Source: Chryseobacterium gleum
GTDB taxonomy: Bacteria > Bacteroidota > Bacteroidia > Flavobacteriales_D > Crocinitomicaceae
DNA: 12,188 nt
Assembly (NCBI GenBank): GCA_945877005.1
Contig: CAMCQL010000039.1
Location: 1 to 12,188 of the forward strand
Direction of reading: 5' to 3'
Part shown: piece by piece, positions 1 through 5,206 of the stretch
Layout of the letters: each line of letters begins with the position of its first letter
Position numbering within the stretch: position 1 is the stretch's first letter
Made by a program: the position numbers and the translations under genes
The notes under the pieces: generated by a model
Told to the model about the DNA's origin: nothing
Seen by the model: only the letters and a program-made list of their open reading frames with translations
The model's database searches: none

Positions 1-12
1 TGTTGTTTTCAT
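1..12 (-). CDS. possible 5' end of a gene cut by the left edge
   Basis: On the minus strand an ATG at 12-10 is followed by three open codons (Met-Lys-Thr-Thr) before the window ends. A start of the form ATG-AAA is common in this kind of genome, and the 189 bp between this point and the cyclase stop codon contains no other reading frame of note. If real, it would be the next gene after the carotenoid cluster in the same direction, possibly another carotenoid gene. Four codons cannot show what it encodes. The spacer holds a 10-bp perfect palindrome (111-120, GCTTATAAGC) but no convincing terminator or complete promoter. Confidence 0.22.
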
Positions 13-201
13 TTTATATATCTATTTAAAAATCAAATAAATATACTAAAAATAAGTGTTACAACAATGAGTTATTTAATTGACAAACAAATAGTTATAA
101 ACAATTAATTGCTTATAAGCTACAGTATTTTTTAAATGCGTTTGCCCTGGTTGATGTACTGATGAAACTATTAGTTTGGATTGATAGGAACACTAAATAA
201 T

Positions 202-882
202 TTAAGCGACTTGCTTGATTTTTTCGTAAATCCAAATTATTGGTAGTAAAAGACTTGCGTTATAAAATAGGTCTTCTATCGGAATCGTAATTAAACGGAT
301 TCCTACGATATGATTTTCAGAATACCAAACAATTGGATTTTCTGTAATCGCTCCAGTTAAAACTCCATTTACAATTATGAAAGGTATCAAAGCAATGGTA
401 AATGTTAGACTAAAATACGGAAACCAATTTTTTTGCTTTAGTAGACCAGTATAAGCGACAAGTAGACAACTGATTGTACACGCGCTTATCGTATACCAAT
501 TTCCAATTCCTGTTAAAATTAAAGTTGTACCAAGCGCAATGAATAGATAGGAAAAATAAGTTGAAAAAACAGAAAGATTTAATTTAGGGAAATAGCCAAT
601 TAAAACTTCATAAATAAAAACACAAGAGTAGGGGACTAGAAAAAAAAATAAAACTTCTTCAACTGGAAGATTATAGAGGTATATTTTGGTGATGTGCTCT
701 TCTGTAAATCCCCAAATATGATTGTCTGTAAAGTAAGCGTCCCAAAGAAGAAAGAAGGATGATACAGGTAGTATCGCTATAAATAATGGACGAAATCTAG
801 TATAGAAGTGTATTTTTTTGTCAAAACTTAAAGCAAAAGGACCTGCTATGGTACATAACAATACCCATCCGTAAGTACTCAT
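202..882 (-). CDS. crtYcd: lycopene beta-cyclase, fused CrtYc-CrtYd (heterodimer-type) membrane protein
   Basis: This 226-residue, very hydrophobic protein has about six to seven membrane segments. It contains two copies of the short lycopene-cyclase domain: the first centres on PVEE (residues 73-76) and the second on PIED (201-204). Each is followed by a similar hydrophobic stretch ending in IYE (90-92 and 218-220). In actinobacteria these halves are separate CrtYc and CrtYd subunits; fused forms are known from Bacteroidota and haloarchaea. The family closes the psi ends of lycopene to beta-ionone rings in the membrane; whether one or both ends are cyclised cannot be read from sequence. Its ATG overlaps the crtZ stop codon by 4 bp (ATGA), so translation is probably coupled. 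It is the last gene of the visible minus-strand array. Confidence 0.9.
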   Translation of the reverse strand: MSTYGWVLLCTIAGPFALSFDKKIHFYTRFRPLFIAILPVSSFFLLWDAYFTDNHIWGFTEEHITKIYLYNLPVEEVLFFFLVPYSCVFIYEVLIGYFPKLNLSVFSTYFSYLFIALGTTLILTGIGNWYTISACTISCLLVAYTGLLKQKNWFPYFSLTFTIALIPFIIVNGVLTGAITENPIVWYSENHIVGIRLITIPIEDLFYNASLLLPIIWIYEKIKQVA

Positions 883-1358
883 GAATTTTTATATTTTCGT
901 TCAAAAGTTTGTTTTGCTTCTAAATAGTATTTTTTTGGAACCAACAACATACCAAAACATTCGCCGTGTTCTTTTCCAATGTGCTTATGGTGTACCTTGT
1001 GAGCTTTTCTGATGGCCATGAAATAAGGATGATCGATATCTCTCAACCATTTAAATCTTCGGTGAATATACACATCATGAATCATGAAATAGGTGAAACC
1101 ATACAAGGCAATACCATAGCCAATCCAAACAGGAACATAGTTGTCACTCATCATTCCAAGCATTATACACAACCAGGAAGGGATTGCATAAATTAAAAAG
1201 AAGACATCATTTCGTTCAAAAAAATGCGGTTTCACATCGTGATGATCCTCATGAAAATACCACATCGCACCATGCATTAAAAATTTATGAGTCGCCCAAG
1301 CCATGAATTCCATTCCGCCAAAACTGATTAATAATACAATAGGACCCCACCAATACAT
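879..1358 (-). CDS. crtZ: beta-carotene 3-hydroxylase (CrtZ, fatty acid hydroxylase superfamily)
   Basis: The 159-residue membrane protein carries all the histidine clusters of the non-heme di-iron hydroxylases: HxxxxH at 24-29, HxxHH at 36-40, HxxxxH at 94-99 and HxxHH at 120-124. Length and spacing fit bacterial CrtZ, which uses O2 to hydroxylate carbon 3 of beta-ionone rings. Membrane segments lie near residues 3-22, 52-70 and 75-95, with the histidines on the cytoplasmic side by analogy. It lies 24 bp downstream of the CruF-like gene and overlaps the cyclase by 4 bp, so the three form one unit. The ATG at 1358 starts right at the first membrane segment, and no upstream start fits better. 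An open frame antisense to it (966-1196) has no recognisable protein content. Confidence 0.95.
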   Translation of the reverse strand: MYWWGPIVLLISFGGMEFMAWATHKFLMHGAMWYFHEDHHDVKPHFFERNDVFFLIYAIPSWLCIMLGMMSDNYVPVWIGYGIALYGFTYFMIHDVYIHRRFKWLRDIDHPYFMAIRKAHKVHHKHIGKEHGECFGMLLVPKKYYLEAKQTFERKYKNS

Positions 1359-1382
1359 ATGATATAAATTAAGATGTTAAAG

Positions 1383-2018
1383 CTAGATTAGCTGAATTGA
1401 AAAGAACACAACTAAAACAATATAAATACAATTATACACTGTATTTTGTTCCGTAAGCCGAATTTTTTGATAAATAAAGTGAATGATTAAGGAAATTAAG
1501 AACCAACAAACATAATTAAACACAGGTATGTGATTACCTTGCCAAGACCAATAATCTGATTTTATGGCAACTGGTTCTATTAAAAAGTCCAACCCAACCA
1601 TAAATATTGCCGCTAAAACAGGTGTGAAAATTCTGTGATTTAGAAATTTCAAAGAGATACTGTGGGTTACTAAAATTAAGACAACCCAATTTATTCCAAT
1701 AATTAATGGAATTCCTGAAAGTTTGAGACCTAAATTTTCACCATAGGTATAATTACCAAAAAGACAATGTGTATGAACACCAATCCATTCAACAGAATAT
1801 CCAGTTAAAAAGACAAAAAGAATGAAGAGATAGAACTTGGAGCTTTTTAATCCAGGAGCAAGTAAAACCACGAGGAAGGAAAGCAATAAGTTGTACGAAC
1901 TCAAACTTAAAAAATAAGATTTTGTTGATGGAATTGCTAATCCAATGCTTCCAACTAAATGAAATAGTACTACTACTCCGATTAGAATTTTACTTTTATG
2001 AAGATGAATCCATTGCAT
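1383..2018 (-). CDS. cruF: CruF-like carotenoid 1',2'-hydratase (carotenoid synthesis family, DUF422)
   Basis: This 211-residue protein has roughly seven hydrophobic segments and the conserved blocks of the PF04240 carotenoid family. A glutamate-histidine block includes VEWIGVHT (76-83) followed by FGNYTYG (87-93); GIPLIIGINW is at 102-111; an acidic block DFLIEPVA runs 144-151 with DYWSW at 155-159; PVFNYVCWF follows at 165-173. Characterised members (CruF) add water across the 1',2' double bond of the acyclic psi end of gamma-carotene or bacterioruberin precursors. Placement directly before crtZ and the cyclase supports a carotenoid role. Assigning hydratase activity rather than another DUF422 activity is inference. 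The gene starts 33 bp after the hflX stop, with no clear promoter in the gap, so it may be transcribed by read-through from hflX. Confidence 0.82.
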   Translation of the reverse strand: MQWIHLHKSKILIGVVVLFHLVGSIGLAIPSTKSYFLSLSSYNLLLSFLVVLLAPGLKSSKFYLFILFVFLTGYSVEWIGVHTHCLFGNYTYGENLGLKLSGIPLIIGINWVVLILVTHSISLKFLNHRIFTPVLAAIFMVGLDFLIEPVAIKSDYWSWQGNHIPVFNYVCWFLISLIIHFIYQKIRLTEQNTVYNCIYIVLVVFFSIQLI

Positions 2019-2051
2019 CTTTTAAATTTAAAATCTCAATTTAGAAGGTGA

Positions 2052-3251
2052 TTAATATAAAAAATGATGATAAGGGTACCTTACTTTAAAAACTTCTTTG
2101 ACAGCTTCGTAGACGGTTTCTTTTAACTCTTCAAGATTTTGTTTGGTCTCAGCAGAGATAAAAACACAATTTTTGTTGTTCATTTTAGACATCCATGTTT
2201 TTTGTAACTCCTCAAGCGATATGTTTTCTTTAGTAATCGGTGATAAATCATCGGAGTCTTTAGGGATATGATTGAATGCATCAATTTTGTTGAATACTAA
2301 GATTGTTGGTTTTTCTGTGGTATCTATTTCTGCAATTGTTTCATTTACAACTTTAAAATGATCTTCAAAATTAAAGTGAGAAATATCTAATACGTGAACC
2401 AAAATATCTGCTTCCCGAACTTCGTCCAATGTAGATTTAAACGACTCAATTAATTGATGGGGTAATTTACGGATAAATCCAACTGTATCGGTAAGTAAAA
2501 ACGGAAGGTTTTCAATTACAACTTTTCTTACAGTAGTGTCTAATGTTGCAAACAATTTATTTTCTGCAAAAACATCTGATTTACTGAGTAAATTCATAAT
2601 GGTGCTTTTGCCTACATTAGTATATCCGACTAAAGCAACACGAACAATTTGTCCTCTATTTCCTCGCTGCGTAGCCATTTGTTTGTCAATTTCTTTGAGC
2701 TTTTCTTTCATCAAAGAAATACGCATTTGAATCACCCTTCTGTCACTTTCTATTTGAGACTCACCTGGACCCCTTAGTCCAATACCGCCTTTTTGTCGTT
2801 CTAAGTGAGTCCACATACGTGTAAGTCGAGGCAACATATATTGCAATTGTGCCAATTCAACTTGTGTTTTGGCGTGAGAGGAACGAGCTCTACTTGCAAA
2901 TATATCTAATATTAATATGTTTCTATCCAGTATTTTACATTCCAATTCACGCTCGATATTTCGTAATTGAGAAGGGGAGAGTTCATCATCAAATATGACC
3001 ATTTCTATTCCATTACGCTGGATGAAATCTTTAATTTCCGCTAACTTTCCAGTACCTACAAAGGTTTTAGGGTTTGCCATTGGAAGTTTTTGAAGAAAAC
3101 GTTTTTGTGTAATTGCCCCAGCTGTAAGTGCTAAAAATTCTAGTTCATCCAAGTATTCTTCTGCAGTTGTTTCAGTTACTTGTTGTGTAATTACTCCAAC
3201 CAATACGCATGTTTCTTCAACTGCATCAACAGTTATATGTCCTTCGCTCAT
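2052..3251 (-). CDS. hflX: GTPase HflX
   Basis: The 399-residue protein has the HflX layout: an N-terminal nucleotide-binding domain (about 1-125), a helical linker with the glycine-rich signature GGIGLRGPGESQIE (155-168), then an Obg/HflX-type GTPase domain. G1 is GYTNVGKST (209-217), G3 DTVG (255-258), G4 NKID (321-324) and G5 SAE (366-368). HflX binds the 50S subunit or 70S ribosomes and splits stalled, heat-damaged or antibiotic-bound ribosomes. Length is normal for Bacteroidota members, slightly shorter than the E. coli protein. The ATG overlaps the TGA of the upstream cytochrome c gene by 4 bp, which supports this start and suggests coupled translation. It is not beside hfq or hflKC as in Enterobacteria. 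The cytochrome and carotenoid neighbours give no obvious functional link. Confidence 0.96.
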   Translation of the reverse strand: MSEGHITVDAVEETCVLVGVITQQVTETTAEEYLDELEFLALTAGAITQKRFLQKLPMANPKTFVGTGKLAEIKDFIQRNGIEMVIFDDELSPSQLRNIERELECKILDRNILILDIFASRARSSHAKTQVELAQLQYMLPRLTRMWTHLERQKGGIGLRGPGESQIESDRRVIQMRISLMKEKLKEIDKQMATQRGNRGQIVRVALVGYTNVGKSTIMNLLSKSDVFAENKLFATLDTTVRKVVIENLPFLLTDTVGFIRKLPHQLIESFKSTLDEVREADILVHVLDISHFNFEDHFKVVNETIAEIDTTEKPTILVFNKIDAFNHIPKDSDDLSPITKENISLEELQKTWMSKMNNKNCVFISAETKQNLEELKETVYEAVKEVFKVRYPYHHFLY

Positions 3252-3589
3252 TTTTTTCTTAGTGTTTGCACATAGGATACCAAAGAATCTATTTCTGCTG
3301 GGTTTGTAATGATTTCTTTATAAGGCATCATTCCTTTTTCATTCCCATTTAAAATAGTATATTTTATCTCTTTGGAATTTATTTTACTTACAGACAGGTC
3401 TGCAGCTCCTGAAATCCCTTTTTTGCCATCAACTCCATGACATGCTTCGCAATGAAGTGTGTAAAGTGCTTTTGAAGAAATGCTTGCTTCGTTGCTTGTA
3501 TTTGTATAGTGATCAGTTGAAGGGGATGAGCAAGACGCAATTAAAGCAGATGAAATTAAAATCAAACTTTTATTAAGTCCTAAAACCAT
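3248..3589 (-). CDS. monoheme cytochrome c lipoprotein
   Basis: This 113-residue protein begins with a lipoprotein signal peptide whose lipobox ends LIASC, making Cys20 the lipidated residue; the mature protein is therefore anchored facing the periplasm or outside. A serine/threonine-rich linker (21-40) leads to a single class I cytochrome c domain. The heme site is CEACH (47-51), and the likely axial methionine is in GMMPY (86-90). It is probably a small electron carrier. The start lies inside the end of the upstream membrane-protein gene (10-bp overlap) and is preceded by AGGAGG; no other start keeps the signal peptide. The end overlaps the hflX start by 4 bp. Its partner is probably the cytochrome-b-like protein upstream, but donor and acceptor are unknown. 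Confidence 0.88.
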   Translation of the reverse strand: MVLGLNKSLILISSALIASCSSPSTDHYTNTSNEASISSKALYTLHCEACHGVDGKKGISGAADLSVSKINSKEIKYTILNGNEKGMMPYKEIITNPAEIDSLVSYVQTLRKK

Positions 3590-4017
3590 GCTCCTCCTAA
3601 GTTTGCTCTAAAAGGCCAAGGTATTCCAGCTAGAAGTAAAACTAACCCAATGATAAACCATTTTACAATGTAACCATGTTTTTCTGACGGTATTTCAGAT
3701 TTTTCAGATTTTTTCCTGCCAATTGTAATAACTACAACAGCAGCAACCATCATTAATACGTGCTCCATTCCATAAAATCTTGAAGCTGCAACTTTCATCC
3801 AACCCGGATTAAAAGAGACCTTACCACTCATAAAGTAAAGTATAAAACCAATTAAAAGTTGTGTATGAAAAGAAATCATTGTGAAAAGATTAATAAGTCG
3901 GTCTCTTTTCACGAAAACCATAGCGTTTTTACCTTTTACTGCGTTTATGATTGCGTAGATGATTAAAAATAAGGCAATCCATCTTAAACCTGAGTGTGCG
4001 TGTATTAATGCGTTCAT
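3580..4017 (-). CDS. small four-helix cytochrome-b-like membrane protein
   Basis: This 145-residue protein has four predicted membrane helices, about 10-27, 43-63, 83-101 and 117-135. Histidines sit at or near the helix ends: His6 and His8 in HAHSGLRW, His51, His86 and His114. Such paired histidines could ligate heme b, and similar small Bacteroidota proteins are usually labelled 'cytochrome B'; I know of no experimental work on them. The gene ends inside the start of the cytochrome c gene, so the two are probably translated together and may form an electron-transfer pair across the cytoplasmic membrane. A lysine-rich loop (101-113) separates helices 3 and 4. The upstream lipoprotein gene ends 41 bp before it. 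Calling it a cytochrome is inference from histidines and context. Confidence 0.72.
   Translation of the reverse strand: MNALIHAHSGLRWIALFLIIYAIINAVKGKNAMVFVKRDRLINLFTMISFHTQLLIGFILYFMSGKVSFNPGWMKVAASRFYGMEHVLMMVAAVVVITIGRKKSEKSEIPSEKHGYIVKWFIIGLVLLLAGIPWPFRANLGGAWF
3593..3598 (-). promoter_or_regulatory. Shine-Dalgarno-like site before the cytochrome c start
   Basis: On the minus strand AGGAGG lies 3 nt before the cytochrome c ATG (3589), inside the last codons of the cytochrome-b-like gene, where it encodes part of Leu-Gly-Gly. Most genes here have no such site. It supports the chosen start and reinitiation after the upstream gene, though the same bases are fixed in part by coding. Confidence 0.5.
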
Positions 4018-4058
4018 ATAATTTTTTATTGATAACGTTTAAAAGTTAATTTTTGTTT

Positions 4059-4262
4059 TTATTGATCTGTAGATGTAGAATCCAAATTTTCGATGTCTTC
4101 ATCCAATCCTTTTTCCATTTCTGCTTCTAAAGCAGCATCTTCAGCTGACAGTTCATCAGTGATAATTTCTTGAGATGTTGATTTTGCTTCTTCTTTTTTT
4201 TCAGAACAGCTAATAAGAAAAAAAAGAGAACCAATAAAGAGTGTAATTGCTAACTTTTTCAT
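4059..4262 (-). CDS. small acidic lipoprotein
   Basis: This 67-residue protein has a short basic start (MKK), a hydrophobic stretch and a lipobox LISC that places the lipidated cysteine at residue 19. The mature part is about 48 residues, strongly acidic and probably disordered: repeated Glu/Asp (for example EDAALEAEMEKGLDEDIENL, 41-60) with Ser/Thr at both ends. I recognise no family. It is the first gene of the minus-strand array, 118 bp from the divergent superoxide dismutase gene and 41 bp before the cytochrome-b-like gene. It could be an accessory or tether of the cytochrome unit, but position is the only argument. The signal peptide makes it a likely real gene despite its size. Confidence 0.7.
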   Translation of the reverse strand: MKKLAITLFIGSLFFLISCSEKKEEAKSTSQEIITDELSAEDAALEAEMEKGLDEDIENLDSTSTDQ

Positions 4263-4310
4263 GCGAAAATAATTTTTGAAAGTAAAAATACATAAAAAAA
4301 TATGTTAATT

Positions 4311-4318
4311 TACTTTTG
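4311..4318 (+). promoter_or_regulatory. possible -7 element of the superoxide dismutase promoter
   Basis: TACTTTTG matches the Bacteroidota -7 consensus TAnnTTTG exactly and lies 62 bp before the sod start. No TTTG is found at the usual distance upstream (nearest is 4275-4278, about 12 nt too far), so this is half a promoter by sequence. The 118-bp gap between the divergent genes must hold promoters for both directions; I could not find a good one for the minus strand. Confidence 0.35.
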
Positions 4319-4380
4319 GATGCAGTTTTGTTAAATGTTTATCTGTTAATTTTACGCAACTAAATTTTAATATATATATT

Positions 4381-4980
4381 ATGGCTTTTGAATTACCAAC
4401 ATTAAAGTATGCGTACGATGCATTAGAACCGCATATTGATGCTCGAACAATGGAAATCCATCATTCTAAACATCATCAAGCTTATATTACAAACTTGAAT
4501 GCGGCTATTGCAGGTACTGAACTTGATGGAAAATCGATTGAAGAGATTTTAAAAGATTGTAAAGACAAACCAGCTGTTCGAAATAATGGTGGTGGTTTTT
4601 GGAATCATAATTTATTTTGGGAAGTGATGGCTCCAAACGCAGGCGGCTTACCAACAGGTGAATTAGCGAATGCAATTGATGAAGCGTTTGGTTCTTTTGA
4701 AGCATTCAAAGAAGCATTTGCAAAAGCGGGAGCAACAAGATTTGGTTCTGGATGGGCTTGGTTGTGTGTTGAGAACGGAAAATTAGTTGTTTGTTCTACT
4801 GCAAACCAAGACAATCCGTTGATGGGCGAGGGTTGTAATGGAACTGCTATTTTGGCTATGGATGTTTGGGAACACGCTTATTATTTAAACTATCAAAACA
4901 GACGCCCTGACTATATTCAAGCTTTTTTTAACGTGATCAATTGGGAAGTTGTTTCTAAAAAGTATTTAGCGTCTAAATAA
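4381..4980 (+). CDS. sodA: superoxide dismutase, Fe/Mn family (Mn-type features)
   Basis: The 199-residue protein is a full-length Fe/Mn superoxide dismutase, converting superoxide to O2 and H2O2. Metal ligands are His27 (in MEIHHSKHH), His76 (WNHNLFW), Asp161 and His165 (DVWEHAYY). Gly at the position before the second ligand (GGGFWNH) and Gln143 in the later ANQDNPLMG motif resemble manganese enzymes rather than iron ones, where the active-site glutamine sits earlier; cambialistic use cannot be excluded. No signal peptide is present, so it acts in the cytoplasm. The leader is A/T-rich with no Shine-Dalgarno sequence. It is transcribed divergently from the cytochrome/hflX array and closed by a hairpin 80 bp downstream, so it is probably a single-gene unit. 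Confidence 0.97.
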   Translation: MAFELPTLKYAYDALEPHIDARTMEIHHSKHHQAYITNLNAAIAGTELDGKSIEEILKDCKDKPAVRNNGGGFWNHNLFWEVMAPNAGGLPTGELANAIDEAFGSFEAFKEAFAKAGATRFGSGWAWLCVENGKLVVCSTANQDNPLMGEGCNGTAILAMDVWEHAYYLNYQNRRPDYIQAFFNVINWEVVSKKYLASK

Positions 4981-5059
4981 CACAACTTTAAATATTAAAG
5001 AGTTGCTATATTATGTCATTATAGATGATTTAGAACAATAGTGATTTTATAGAATTAAA

Positions 5060-5092
5060 ATAAGGGCTAGCATGATTTTTGTTAGCCCTTAT
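5060..5092 (+). terminator. hairpin terminator after the superoxide dismutase gene
   Basis: ATAAGGGCTAGC (5060-5071) pairs with GTTAGCCCTTAT (5081-5092) to form a 12-bp stem with one G-U pair and a 9-nt loop. The right arm is followed by a T-rich run (TTTCTTTTA). It lies 80 bp after the sod stop and 115 bp before the helicase start, so it separates the two same-strand units. Confidence 0.8.
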
Positions 5093-5152
5093 TTCTTTTA
5101 ATGTAATATAAATCGAATAAACCTTTATTTTTTTTGTTTAATTTACATTCAA

Positions 5153-5184
5153 TTTGGTTTGTCTCCTTTATTCACGTACCTTTG
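5153..5184 (+). promoter_or_regulatory. Bacteroidota-type promoter of the helicase-typA operon
   Basis: TTTG at 5153-5156 and TACCTTTG at 5177-5184, separated by 20 nt, match the Bacteroidota housekeeping promoter pattern (TTTG, spacer about 19-21, TAnnTTTG). The -7 element ends 22 nt before the helicase ATG, implying a very short leader. This is the clearest promoter in the window and one of the better clues to the phylum. Confidence 0.72.
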
Positions 5185-5206
5185 TAACTTAATTTAAATA
5201 CTTTAT

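Noticed and set aside
111..120. Perfect 10-bp palindrome GCTTATAAGC in the spacer after the cyclase gene
   Set aside because: In A/T-rich DNA a single 10-bp palindrome is expected by chance, it has no loop to act as a terminator, and no second copy was seen nearby.
165..177. AAACTATTAGTTT inverted repeat near the end of the cyclase gene
   Set aside because: A one-base spacer cannot form a hairpin loop with full pairing, and there is no GC core or T run to make a terminator.
966..1196. 76-codon open frame on the plus strand opposite crtZ
   Set aside because: It is wholly antisense to a gene with every catalytic histidine cluster in place, and its translation shows no domain, signal peptide or membrane segment.
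4264..4271. CGAAAATA as a minus-strand -7 element for the lipoprotein gene
   Set aside because: It has one mismatch to the consensus and would put the transcript start inside the coding region.
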